Positions 32,783 to 41,116 of a stretch of DNA of 55,053 bases are shown here, piece after piece. Under the pieces are notes generated by a model. The model made no database searches. It worked only from the letters and a program-made list of their open reading frames with translations, and was not told the DNA's origin. Both the position numbers and the translations under genes were made by a program. The stretch's first letter is position 1; the number at the start of each line of letters is the position of its first letter. This DNA comes from an uncultured Rhodospirillales bacterium (GTDB lineage Bacteria; Pseudomonadota; Alphaproteobacteria; RF32; CAG-239). The stretch covers positions 1 through 55,053 of the forward strand of contig CACYYO010000004.1 of assembly GCA_902778645.1 (NCBI GenBank), in the 5' to 3' direction.

Positions 32783-33718
32783 ATGAAAATATTCAGTTGG
32801 GTTACAAAAGACACAAACTTTAACTTTATGAAAGCCGCCAAGCCGACTTTCATCATCTCAACCTTGCTCGTGATTTTGTCTTTCGTCAGTTTTGCCGTTA
32901 AAGGTTTTAATTACGGCATTGACTTTTCGGGCGGTATTTTAATTGAAGTTGAGAGCCCTGCCGTGGTTGATATGGAAGACATGAGAAAGCTGTTGGCAGA
33001 TGTTAAATTAGATGACTTAAATTTGCAGACCATCGGTGATTCAGGACGTGAATTTATGATTCGTGCCCAAGCCGAATCCTTAGATGAAAAGGCGCAAATG
33101 GCTGCCGTTAACGAGATTAAAAAAGTGTTAGGCAACGATTACGAATATAAGCGCGTTGAGTTGGTTGGTCCGCAAGTCGGTAGTGAGTTGAAGCGTGCCG
33201 GTTTGTTGGCATCAGTCGGGGCGATTTTGGCCATTTCTCTGTATATCTGGATCAGGTTTGAGTGGCAATTTGCCTTAGGTGCTATGATTGGCTTGTTCCA
33301 TGATTTGATTGTGACAACAGGATTGCTCTCGTTCTTCCAGTTAGATTTCAGCTTAACGACGGTTGCTGCTCTTTTGACTTTGGCCGGTTACTCGGTCAAT
33401 GATACGGTTGTTACTTATGACCGTATTCGTGAGAATCTGCAAAAGTTCAAAAGAATGCCGCAAACAGATTTGCTGAACAAAAGTATCAACGATATTTTAT
33501 CACGTACAATTTTGACCGGATTAACGACCTTATTTGCGGCAGCTGCCCTATTTATTTGGGGCGGTGATGCCTTAAGAAGTTTCTCCTTTACGATTGTATG
33601 GGGTATTATTATCGGGACGTATTCTTCTATTTATGTTTGCGGAACGTTTCTCAATTTGTTTGACCTGCGTGCTGCGCAAGATGAGAAGAACATTAACCCG
33701 TTTGGAAACGTCGATTAG
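32783..33718 (+). CDS. secF: SecF, protein-export membrane protein
   Basis: A 311-residue partner of SecD, with six membrane segments, FNYGIDFSGGILIEV at the start of the periplasmic loop, and GYSVNDTVVTYDRIREN (the SecF D-x-V variant of the SecD motif). It is last in the yajC-secD-secF operon; a terminator follows 20 bases after the stop. Confidence 0.96.
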   Translation: MKIFSWVTKDTNFNFMKAAKPTFIISTLLVILSFVSFAVKGFNYGIDFSGGILIEVESPAVVDMEDMRKLLADVKLDDLNLQTIGDSGREFMIRAQAESLDEKAQMAAVNEIKKVLGNDYEYKRVELVGPQVGSELKRAGLLASVGAILAISLYIWIRFEWQFALGAMIGLFHDLIVTTGLLSFFQLDFSLTTVAALLTLAGYSVNDTVVTYDRIRENLQKFKRMPQTDLLNKSINDILSRTILTGLTTLFAAAALFIWGGDALRSFSFTIVWGIIIGTYSSIYVCGTFLNLFDLRAAQDEKNINPFGNVD

Positions 33719-33738
33719 AAGATATTTCCTCCTAAAGG

Positions 33739-33774
33739 TCCCTGTTGAGATTTAATCTTGGCAGGGATTTTTTT
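33739..33774 (+). terminator. Terminator of the secDF operon
   Basis: Stem TCCCTG (33739-33744) / CAGGGA (33762-33767), a loop of 17 bases, and a run of seven Ts. Confidence 0.75.
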
Positions 33775-33834
33775 ATATTAACCTCCTTTTAAGAAAAAAA
33801 TGCTATCTTTTAGTTATAGAGGGTTCATTGTCTC

Positions 33835-33863
33835 TTGCATTTTAAAAGTTTTTATGCTATAGA
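33835..33863 (+). promoter_or_regulatory. Strong promoter of the 119-residue unknown gene
   Basis: TTGCAT and TATAGA are separated by exactly 17 bases, with the first coding ATG about 28 bases after the second box. Confidence 0.6.
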
Positions 33864-33890
33864 GAACTACGTTTTTAATTGGGGTATATC

Positions 33891-34250
33891 ATGATTATTG
33901 ATGGCAACAATAAAAAGCAACGGGGTATTTTAACAAATAAATGCTTTTATCAGACCACAGCTCAGATTATGAAAGATTTTGAGCGTAAGGGGTATGCTAA
34001 TTCGGCAGATGAAACAGTGAAGGTTATTTCTGCCTATCATGATTTGGTGCAAAAAAAGGTTAAAAACAATTTCAGCGCTGATTATAACAACGCTTTTCAG
34101 AAGATTGACACAGCTATAAAATCCTTAGCGAATCAGGTTTTTTATGATTGTGACAGCAAGAGTTATGATAACGCCTATAAGTCTTTTGAGGAATTTGATT
34201 ATATCAACGCTATTCTCACCCGACAACATAATAAAAATTCTGCTTCTTAA
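33891..34250 (+). CDS. Small soluble protein of unknown function
   Basis: 119 residues, charged and helical in outlook, without signal peptide or membrane segment. TTGGGGT lies before the ATG at 33891; a TTG at 33879 is a poorer start. It has its own promoter and no clear partner. The sequence (DETVKVISAYHDLVQKKVKN) resembles nothing I recognise. Lys/Asn/Asp-rich composition matches neighbouring genes, so it looks native. Confidence 0.6.
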   Translation: MIIDGNNKKQRGILTNKCFYQTTAQIMKDFERKGYANSADETVKVISAYHDLVQKKVKNNFSADYNNAFQKIDTAIKSLANQVFYDCDSKSYDNAYKSFEEFDYINAILTRQHNKNSAS

Positions 34251-34347
34251 TTCTCTCTTGTGTGTTACTGCCTTTATGAATTGCAAAGCATAAAATTTTG
34301 CGATAGATATAATATTATCTGGATTTAACTATGCCAATGAGGTGACT

Positions 34348-35313
34348 ATGACAAATTCTTCTTTAATCGGTTGCGGACGCTGGGGAACATTCTTGGGCTG
34401 GTATTCTGTTAACAAAGCGAGCTTTGATAAGGTCGATATGTATGATATTCCGACATCGCCGAATTTTTTGGAACTCAAAGAGACACGCAAAAACGCTTAT
34501 CTTTCAATGACTGATAATATGATTTTGCATGAAAATATTGAAGATGTCCTCAAGAACGATTTTGTTATCATTTCTATCGGGTGTCAGCATTTTCGCTCGC
34601 TGTGTAAACAATTAAACGGTTACGACATTGCCGGAAAAACCTTTTTGTTGGCAATGAAAGGATTGGAAGAAAGTTCTGCCAAAACAATGTTTGAGATTAT
34701 GAAAGAAGAAGTTACGCAACCCGTTCATATTGCGGTTTTAGCCGGTCCGGGGCATGTTCAGGATTATATGAAAAATGTACCTTCTTGCGCGGTGATTGAT
34801 AGTGATGAGGAAGACACTAAGCGTCGTGTTATCGATATGATGCAAAGTCCACTGATTCGTTTTTATTTTGGGGCGGATTTGATGGGTAATCAAATTGGCG
34901 CGGCTCTCAAAAATGTTATCGGTTTAGCGGCAGGTATTTTGGACGGGTTAGAGTGGTATGGCTTAAAGGGCGCCTTAATGGCGCGCGCACCGGTTGAGGT
35001 CGGGCGTTTTATTGCGCATTTCGGTGGCAACCCGAAGACAGCTTACGGCTTAGCGCATTTGGGTGATTATGAGGCGACATTGTTCTCTAAGCACAGTCAT
35101 AACCGCACTTATGGGGAACAGTTTGCGAAAGGTGAGGTATTCGGTAAATTGGCGGAGGGCGTGCCGACACTTAAGGCTGTTAAGTTGATTGCTGATAAGG
35201 AAGGAATCGATATGCCGATTAGCCAGGCTCTTTATAAAGCGATTTATGAGAAAGCTGATATTAAATCAACCATTCGCAGTATGTTTGACCGGGATTTGAA
35301 ACAAGAATTTTAA
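34348..35313 (+). CDS. gpsA: Glycerol-3-phosphate dehydrogenase [NAD(P)+]
   Basis: About 321 residues; makes glycerol-3-phosphate from dihydroxyacetone phosphate for phospholipid synthesis. The NAD fold begins LIGCGRWGTFLG (GxGxxG). LAGPGHVQDY replaces the usual GPsfA segment. GNQIGAALKNVIGLAAGILDGL contains the catalytic Lys and matches the family strongly. GDYEATLFSKHSHNRTYG is the G3P-binding region. The ATG at 34348 is chosen for GAGGTG just upstream; the GTG six bases earlier would overlap that site. The protein is somewhat divergent at the second motif. Confidence 0.85.
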   Translation: MTNSSLIGCGRWGTFLGWYSVNKASFDKVDMYDIPTSPNFLELKETRKNAYLSMTDNMILHENIEDVLKNDFVIISIGCQHFRSLCKQLNGYDIAGKTFLLAMKGLEESSAKTMFEIMKEEVTQPVHIAVLAGPGHVQDYMKNVPSCAVIDSDEEDTKRRVIDMMQSPLIRFYFGADLMGNQIGAALKNVIGLAAGILDGLEWYGLKGALMARAPVEVGRFIAHFGGNPKTAYGLAHLGDYEATLFSKHSHNRTYGEQFAKGEVFGKLAEGVPTLKAVKLIADKEGIDMPISQALYKAIYEKADIKSTIRSMFDRDLKQEF

Positions 35314-35345
35314 GAAGAAAAATTCAGCATAGTATAAAAAAACTC

Positions 35346-35374
35346 TTGACCTTTGATGATTATTTAGGTACAAA
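35346..35374 (+). promoter_or_regulatory. Promoter of the tRNA-Ser region
   Basis: TTGACC (35346-35351) and TACAAA (35369-35374) 17 bases apart, upstream of the tRNA pseudogene and the functional tRNA. Confidence 0.55.
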
Positions 35375-35403
35375 GTTTTTCGTAAAAATCATTGGCACCT
35401 TGT

Positions 35404-35470
35404 GGAGAGGTGGCAGAGTGGCTGAACGTCAGTCGCGGATTTAATGCAGCGGTCTTGGAATCGCAGATTG
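35404..35470 (+). pseudogene. Broken tRNA-Ser copy
   Basis: From 35396 the DNA repeats 26 bases of the functional gene's upstream and 5' end exactly, through the acceptor and D-stem. Then 18 bases are inserted (35422-35439). Then TTTAATGCAGCGGTCTTG (35440-35457), the D-loop to anticodon part of the good copy, resumes. The anticodon stem then diverges and no variable arm, T-arm or acceptor 3' side follows. It looks like a failed duplication of the gene at 35566. Confidence 0.7.
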
Positions 35471-35565
35471 GCAAGCTCCTTTGTGAGCGCGCCATAAATT
35501 GTTTGAGAAAACGCAGTTTTATCACGACGGTTTTCTTGTTGGAAATAAAAAGAAATACACCTTGT

Positions 35566-35655
35566 GGAGAGGTGGCAGAGTGGTTTAATGCAGCGGTCTT
35601 GAAAACCGTCGAGGGGGCGACCCCTCCCAGAGTTCGAATCTCTGCCTCTCCGCCA
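35566..35655 (+). tRNA. tRNA-Ser (anticodon UGA)
   Basis: 90 nucleotides. Acceptor stem GGAGAGG (35566-35572) / CCTCTCC (35645-35651), G discriminator, and genome-encoded CCA. Anticodon loop CTTGAAA gives anticodon TGA. A long variable arm (GAGGGGGCGACCCCTC), typical of serine tRNAs, precedes the T-arm AGAGTTCGAATCTCT. Confidence 0.95.
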
Positions 35656-35662
35656 TTAAAAT

Positions 35663-35689
35663 AAAAAAGCACCTTTATGGTGTTTTTTT
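35663..35689 (+). terminator. Terminator after tRNA-Ser
   Basis: AAAAAAGCACC/GGTGTTTTTTT around a TTTAT loop; the A and T runs make it usable in both directions. Confidence 0.7.
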
Positions 35690-35817
35690 ATTTTAAAATG
35701 ACAGAAACCAGGATTTGAACTCTGGGAGAAGAGTTCGACAAGGAGGAGCAGGTGAGACGGAAGTATCACCGCACTTGCGACGACGAAGCGGCGGGAGGAC
35801 GGGAAAAATCTGAAAAT
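35690..35817. other. Intergenic stretch with a tRNA T-arm-like sequence
   Basis: No gene. On the minus strand CAGAGTTCAAATCCTGG resembles a T-arm, but no cloverleaf can be completed. A hairpin GAACTCT/AGAGTTC lies near 35718-35738. The rest is a purine- and GC-rich stretch with no feature I recognise. Confidence 0.4.
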
Positions 35818-36552
35818 CTACTTTACGGGAATTGATACAATCGCTAATGTTCCTTTACGCCATTTAGACTTGATATCGACCTTGATGTCTAGTATCTCCG
35901 AAAGCTCTTTGACTATCGACAGCCCGAGACCTGAGCCCTTACCCTTATGGCGCATACACTGATAAAAAGCCTCAAATAAATGTTGATTTTCTTCATTCCT
36001 GAGCCCATAGCCGTTATCTTTTATGATAACTTTAACAACATTCGGCAACCGGTAACAATACATTTTTATTTGCCCGCGACTGTATTTAAGCGCATTATTA
36101 AGCAAATTACGAATAATTCTTTCCAGCAACAGCGGATCACTTTTCACGCGAATTGATTCACCCCTGTATATCAGGACACCTTGCCGATAAGACATTAGCG
36201 TTTGGTATTCTGATGCCAATTTTTTTAAGATGCTCGACAAATCAAATTCCTGATCGCGACGGACGACGCCACCGCTCCCGAGTTTTGCGGTTTCAAGTAG
36301 GTTATCTACCCAAAAAGACAGGTCCGCCGTCGATTTATCTATTTTATCAACCAGCTCGGACTGCGCGGAGTTTAATTTTTCATCCTTGAGCAGAGATACA
36401 AAAATCTTTAGCGCTTGCAATGGTTGACGCAAATCATGTCCGGCTTGGGCATAAAAAAATGAGCGTTCGCACGCTTGTTGTTCAACTTTGGCCAGTCGCT
36501 GCCGCATTCTTTCAAGCTGCGGCGGACAATCTTCTTTTAAGGTTTCCGGCAT
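35818..36552 (-). CDS. Soluble histidine kinase without a neighbouring response regulator
   Basis: About 244 residues from this start. HisKA domain with the phospho-accepting His in AGHDLRQPLQALK, then an HATPase domain: N-box NLLNNALKYS, G1 DNGYGL, G2 GSGLGLSIV. No membrane segment and no sensor domain, so a cytosolic kinase whose input is unknown, or a short relay protein. The ATG at 36552 is chosen because GAGAG precedes it; the ATG at 36618 sits directly after the terminator of the next gene, with no ribosome binding site. No receiver protein is encoded nearby. Confidence 0.8.
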   Translation of the reverse strand: MPETLKEDCPPQLERMRQRLAKVEQQACERSFFYAQAGHDLRQPLQALKIFVSLLKDEKLNSAQSELVDKIDKSTADLSFWVDNLLETAKLGSGGVVRRDQEFDLSSILKKLASEYQTLMSYRQGVLIYRGESIRVKSDPLLLERIIRNLLNNALKYSRGQIKMYCYRLPNVVKVIIKDNGYGLRNEENQHLFEAFYQCMRHKGKGSGLGLSIVKELSEILDIKVDIKSKWRKGTLAIVSIPVK

Positions 36553-36623
36553 TTCGCTCTCTTTTTTGTTTATATTGTGTTGCTTCGCAACCGTTTTTAG
36601 AGAAATATAATCTTTCATTATGC

Positions 36624-36651
36624 AAAAAAAAGCCCTGCTTGGGCAGGGCTT
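36624..36651 (-). terminator. Terminator of the outer-membrane protein gene
   Basis: Stem AAGCCCTGC/GCAGGGCTT with a short loop; the plus-strand A-run gives a U-tract on the minus transcript. It lies immediately upstream of the longer possible start of the histidine kinase. Confidence 0.9.
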
Positions 36652-36671
36652 GTTCTGATTTTATTAATTTT

Positions 36672-37529
36672 TTACAGGTTCCACATACCACTGTAATCGA
36701 CAGCGACGCCGATAATTGTGCTGCTGCCATATTTATCCGAGCCACGGTCTTTGGCACGGAAGTACTCGATATATGGTCCGAAAGCAAAGTTTTTATAAAT
36801 ATCAACCATCATCCGACCGGTAAAGTCAAACTCATATTTGAAATCCGTTGCTTGATAGCGACTGTAATCAATATATTCTCTTAAATATGTATCAACATCA
36901 AATTTGACACCTTCACGCAAAGGATATTCCGCTTTCAGCCCAATCTCGGCACCGTATTTGGTGACTTCGTCGCTGTAGGTGAAATCATACTCACCGAAAC
37001 CAGCGGCATATAATGACTTAATGTATGGTCCTTCAAACATTTTGATACCTGCCATACCACGAATAATCTTTGTACGCGGGGCATTGTCATTCGGTTCAAA
37101 CTCGGTCTGATAGGCCAAATTAACAAAAGGTCCGACATCTGCATCCCAATAGCGCCAAACTTTGCGTGCATAGTCGGTCGAAAGCAAAATTTTATCCGAA
37201 TTTTCGCTGATCACATCCGGCCCGTCAACCGGCTTTAACTTCGTCTTTCCATACTCGGCAAAAACACTGTTGGTCCACAAATACTCCGGTTGATTATATT
37301 CCATCGCAAAATCAAGAACACCTTTGGTCACATCTTCACTATCACTGTTTAAGCGGGAGTTTGGTGAATTTCGGTATTCTCTGGCATTTTTAACTTCTGT
37401 GGAGGTCAGTTCCAAAGAAGCTTTATTCAATTTTGCACGCCACCCGTATTCCTCGGCGGTTTCTTCTGCTTGTGCCGGCAGGCTCATTGTCAAAACCGCA
37501 GCCAACATTAACCCTAATTTGTACTTCAT
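36672..37529 (-). CDS. Outer-membrane beta-barrel protein
   Basis: 285 residues with a cleavable signal peptide ending AQA (residue 21). The mature part alternates polar and aromatic residues in strands separated by charged loops (YARKVWRYWDADVGPFVNLAYQ; YSGMWNL at the C-terminus), as in DUF481-type outer-membrane barrels. Function is unknown. A promoter at 37562-37590 and a terminator make it a single-gene unit. The last residue is Leu, not the usual Phe/Trp. Confidence 0.75.
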   Translation of the reverse strand: MKYKLGLMLAAVLTMSLPAQAEETAEEYGWRAKLNKASLELTSTEVKNAREYRNSPNSRLNSDSEDVTKGVLDFAMEYNQPEYLWTNSVFAEYGKTKLKPVDGPDVISENSDKILLSTDYARKVWRYWDADVGPFVNLAYQTEFEPNDNAPRTKIIRGMAGIKMFEGPYIKSLYAAGFGEYDFTYSDEVTKYGAEIGLKAEYPLREGVKFDVDTYLREYIDYSRYQATDFKYEFDFTGRMMVDIYKNFAFGPYIEYFRAKDRGSDKYGSSTIIGVAVDYSGMWNL

Positions 37530-37561
37530 CTTTTCAGTCCTTATTCGTTAACCCTGCTGTT

Positions 37562-37590
37562 ACTATAAGGACAGATGTGCTTAATAGCAA
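37562..37590 (-). promoter_or_regulatory. Promoter of the outer-membrane protein gene
   Basis: On the minus strand TTGCTA (plus 37585-37590) and TATAGT (plus 37562-37567) are 17 bases apart, about 35 bases before the ATG. Confidence 0.6.
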
Positions 37591-37617
37591 AGTCTTTCTT
37601 GCTCTCTGTGGACAGTC

Positions 37618-38550
37618 TCAAAGATTAAAGGAATACAATACCTTCCCAGCTTCAGGCGACAGCTCAAACCACCAATCATCATAAAGAATCTTGTTTTTGG
37701 CGATATACTCGTTTGTTTCTGTGCTCGGGAGTGATGTTGCCGATAACTCTACTTTAAGCCAATACTTTTCAAAATCAGTATGAACACTCAATGTGGTTAT
37801 CAGCCCCTCGAAAGAAGTCAGGTTCAGGCGATGAACTGAGGTGTACCGCGGTTCGTCAAACTCCTGTGAAGACAGAACTTGCGCATAGTGCAAATCTGCC
37901 AAAACAGCAAATAACCTCGTTGACTCAAGTCGTGTGTATGGTAAATGTGTTTGGCTGTTGTAAAACGCGGCTCCTTCCTCCCGACGAGAAATAGTCCGGT
38001 TATCCGTTTCTATTTTTTTTATTTCGACTTGTTTGATACGCAAAAGCGGCTGCACTGTCCACGAATTGAGGCTCATCGGCAATTGTGCCTGCCAGCTTGA
38101 CAGATATATGTTATCTTGCCCGGGGTAACGAATATAATGTCTTTCAGGATTTGCCGCATCGCTGATTTCGGCAGCACCAACCTTCTTCCCCTGATCGAAC
38201 AAAGTTACTGTTGTCCAGTCGGAAACCTGCGTCGCCGGTTTAATCTTTGCCCCGACTTTTGCAGATGAAATGCTTTCTTGTAATGTTTGCATTTTAGCGA
38301 AGTGTGCGTAGTAATTATCTGCCTCAGGAACACGCCAAAAAATCTCATCCTTTTGCAAGGTGATTTTTTTATCTTTGGAGGATATTTCTATTTGATCATA
38401 AAGAGGAATATTCCCTTCAATATCCGCAAAAAGCAGATCTCCTCGCAAACTTTGTCGGAGATTACGCTCAAAAAAATGCAAACATATGAGGCTCATTATC
38501 AACAACAAAATGCTGACTAAGCAAATATTTCTTAAACTTCTAGCGAGCAT
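37618..38550 (-). CDS. DUF4340-type protein of a Gld-like ABC export operon
   Basis: 310 residues; a single N-terminal membrane segment (LVSILLLIMSLICLHFF), then a periplasmic, strand-rich region of the DUF4340 type, with repeated strands and KITLQKDEIFWRV. DUF4340 proteins usually accompany GldA/F/G-like ABC systems, whose role outside gliding bacteria is unclear. The start overlaps the upstream gene's stop by 11 bases, with GGAGG before the ATG. It is last of four genes. Confidence 0.75.
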   Translation of the reverse strand: MLARSLRNICLVSILLLIMSLICLHFFERNLRQSLRGDLLFADIEGNIPLYDQIEISSKDKKITLQKDEIFWRVPEADNYYAHFAKMQTLQESISSAKVGAKIKPATQVSDWTTVTLFDQGKKVGAAEISDAANPERHYIRYPGQDNIYLSSWQAQLPMSLNSWTVQPLLRIKQVEIKKIETDNRTISRREEGAAFYNSQTHLPYTRLESTRLFAVLADLHYAQVLSSQEFDEPRYTSVHRLNLTSFEGLITTLSVHTDFEKYWLKVELSATSLPSTETNEYIAKNKILYDDWWFELSPEAGKVLYSFNL

Positions 38551-40369
38551 TGAACTTCTCCTCCACCTGACGGCGGCGATGCCGACTGTAAAAATAATAT
38601 CCTAAAATCATCACCAAAACCAAGATTATCGGCAGCCCTAAAATATTCACAAAAGAAATCCAATTCATTTCCGCTTGCAGGCGATTTTTGATATCGTAGT
38701 TATAAAAACGTAATTGCTCTTCGTCGGCTTTTATTTTCTCTCGTATCTCATTAAGGCGTTTAGTGGTTGCCGCATTCATCATCGTCTTTTTTTGCAATAT
38801 GCTCTGGCGTAAGCCCTCCAGCTCTTGTTGCAACATGTTCAGTTCATTTTGCCGACGACTTATATCTGCCGCATAGGTATTATATATTCGACTGTACAGG
38901 CGATGCCCCAAACTCTCCTGAGATGATGACGTTTGTGATTTATACAGAGCCGCCATTCCCTTATTTTGAGAAAATATTTCTATTGCCCGTAAGATAAATT
39001 GGCCATTATCATTAAGGCGACCGTTTTCCAGCCACATATCATCACAAATAAAATCACTGTCCCCAACAACCATAATTTGAGAAGGCACTGCAGAGTAATA
39101 TAAAAAAGGAATATTACTCGTTGCATTTTGGGGAGGACGACTGAAGAAAGATTGGTATTTTCCTTCACTTAACCATGCGATCGCGTGCGTTCTTCCATCA
39201 GGTTGATAAGCGCTGATTTGTTGATTTTTATTTTGTAAATTTATGTCACCAAGATACAACATTCCGGTTTTCACCTCGATTAAAGGCGTTACGGATATGT
39301 CATCATCATGTTCTGTTTTGTTTAATGTTAAAGCTGTTTTGAAAGATAGTGATTTCAACGAATTTATAATCGGAGATGCCGCGTTAAATTGCTCCTTTGA
39401 TAATTCAAGCCACAGTGGGTATGGGGTTAAGTGACCTCCGTTCTCATCAGGTACAAAAATTGAACGACCATGCTCAAGCGCCCCAAAAACACCCTGAGAA
39501 ATCCTCATTCCCCATTGCGCCAACAAAAGATTGAAGTCATCCAGTGTTTGTTGCGGCGTTTTGTAAAATGGTTCTTCCGACCAACCATCCAACAGGAGAA
39601 TCAGTCGCCCTCCGCGCAAAACATATTGATCAAGCGCATAATGCAAGTTGGTTGACAATTTACGCGGCAATACCACCAACAAGACTTTCACCTCAGCAGG
39701 AATTTCCGTTACATTATCCGCAAGTTGCAAAATATCGTACCGATTTGATAATTCCTCAATCAGGGCATAGCTTTTGACTTGTTGTCCGTAGGGGTGTTCA
39801 ATCAGCGGATGTACAGGACTGATTAGCCCGACGATATCTCGCTCTTTACGATTAAACTTTGCTAACACCGTTGTGATATCTTTCTCTAACCAAAAATTTC
39901 TGGCTAAACTAAATGAAGGAATCGTCTCTGTGTGGTTTTGGCTGTCAGAAAATGTTGCTCCAAAATAAAGATTGGTCTGTCCACCTGCCGACAAAAACGG
40001 CGTTATTCCGGCCTTTTGTGCCTCTTTTTCAACGTCTGAATATGGTTTAGGATTTTTTACGGTTATGAATATCTTGTGTGGATTTTGTTTTTGGTATTGT
40101 TCAAGATAACTTCGAACAAAATCTGCATACCGTGCATAAACAGGATTTTCGGTGGTTATGTCTTCTGAGTAATATATGGTGATGTAGAGGGGTAATGTCA
40201 GTTTTCTGGCTTCCTCACGGCTTTCAGCCGATAAAGAAAAGCGTTTGCTATCCGTCATATCAGCAGACAAGGGCAAGGCAAAATGTGCCATCACATTTAT
40301 GGCAACAAGGCTTAAGACGGCGCCCAGAAAAATAAATATCATATAATATTTTTGTGCCGATTGTCGCAC
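38540..40369 (-). CDS. GldG-like ABC-system substrate/auxiliary protein
   Basis: About 609 residues: a membrane segment near the N-terminus (YYMIFIFLGAVLSLVAINVM), a large periplasmic region, a coiled coil near residues 520-580 (RRQNELNMLQQELEGLRQ), and a second membrane segment at the C-terminus (GLPIILVLVMILGYYFYS). This is the layout of ABC_transp_aux/GldG proteins. The GTG at 40369 has GGAGG just upstream. The longer frame from an ATG at 40423 would overlap the permease gene by 40 bases. Confidence 0.8.
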   Translation of the reverse strand: MRQSAQKYYMIFIFLGAVLSLVAINVMAHFALPLSADMTDSKRFSLSAESREEARKLTLPLYITIYYSEDITTENPVYARYADFVRSYLEQYQKQNPHKIFITVKNPKPYSDVEKEAQKAGITPFLSAGGQTNLYFGATFSDSQNHTETIPSFSLARNFWLEKDITTVLAKFNRKERDIVGLISPVHPLIEHPYGQQVKSYALIEELSNRYDILQLADNVTEIPAEVKVLLVVLPRKLSTNLHYALDQYVLRGGRLILLLDGWSEEPFYKTPQQTLDDFNLLLAQWGMRISQGVFGALEHGRSIFVPDENGGHLTPYPLWLELSKEQFNAASPIINSLKSLSFKTALTLNKTEHDDDISVTPLIEVKTGMLYLGDINLQNKNQQISAYQPDGRTHAIAWLSEGKYQSFFSRPPQNATSNIPFLYYSAVPSQIMVVGDSDFICDDMWLENGRLNDNGQFILRAIEIFSQNKGMAALYKSQTSSSQESLGHRLYSRIYNTYAADISRRQNELNMLQQELEGLRQSILQKKTMMNAATTKRLNEIREKIKADEEQLRFYNYDIKNRLQAEMNWISFVNILGLPIILVLVMILGYYFYSRHRRRQVEEKFNAR

Positions 40370-40383
40370 TGTCTTCTCCTCCT

Positions 40384-41115
40384 TTAATCCTTTTTCCACT
40401 GAACGGTTATCACGTTCAACCATAAGACCAACAATATTATGCTGCCAAAATAAATGATACTCTCCAATGTTATCTGCCCTTCTATCATCGCGCGATAGTG
40501 AGGCGCCAAATCAAGAATGCCACTCAGCCGGTGTTGCAACAGCGGATATATTTTCTTAAACGGAGATAGTAAAAAGTCAAAATTACCGTTCAGCCAAAGC
40601 CACCCGATAAAGACTGTCGACAAATAGGCAATCACTACATTTTTGTTGAAAGCAGATATCAAACACCCTATTGCACTCAAGACTGCCATAAGACACATGA
40701 CGCCGATCAGTGCCGATAATACGTTCAATTTATCCAGCGTTATAAGATGTGAGCTGTAAATAAAAAAAGGAATCGTCAGCATCAACATCAGCATACAAAA
40801 TAAAAATGCTGCCAAAAATTTGCCTACAACTAATTTTTCAACCGATACCGGTTGTGTCAGTAAAAATTCCAACGTTCCCTGCCGTCGCTCTTCTGCCCAC
40901 ATTTTCATGGTCAGTGCCGGCAACAACATATTCAGTATTTCAGGCTGATACATAAAAAATGAAATCAGTCCCTGATTATCATATTCAAAAAAATGAGCTG
41001 AAAAAAATGTTGCCGCGAACGACAGAAGCAAATATACGCCTACAACAATATAAGCCGTATAGCTTTTGAAGTAGCCGGAGAATTCTTTGCTGATTTGTGC
41101 ATAAAGAACTTTCAT
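40384..41115 (-). CDS. ABC-2-type permease (GldF-like)
   Basis: 243 residues, six membrane segments. MKMWAEERRQGTLEFLLTQP at residues 70-90 is the hallmark of ABC-2 permeases of the GldF/NosY type. It lies between the ATPase gene (one base upstream) and the GldG-like gene. Substrate unknown. Confidence 0.88.
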   Translation of the reverse strand: MKVLYAQISKEFSGYFKSYTAYIVVGVYLLLSFAATFFSAHFFEYDNQGLISFFMYQPEILNMLLPALTMKMWAEERRQGTLEFLLTQPVSVEKLVVGKFLAAFLFCMLMLMLTIPFFIYSSHLITLDKLNVLSALIGVMCLMAVLSAIGCLISAFNKNVVIAYLSTVFIGWLWLNGNFDFLLSPFKKIYPLLQHRLSGILDLAPHYRAMIEGQITLESIIYFGSIILLVLWLNVITVQWKKD

Positions 41116-41116
41116 C

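Noticed and set aside
35392-35664. 90-residue ORF across the tRNA region, and its minus-strand counterpart
   Set aside because: They coincide with a tRNA and its broken copy; the repeated peptide comes from the duplicated tRNA sequence.
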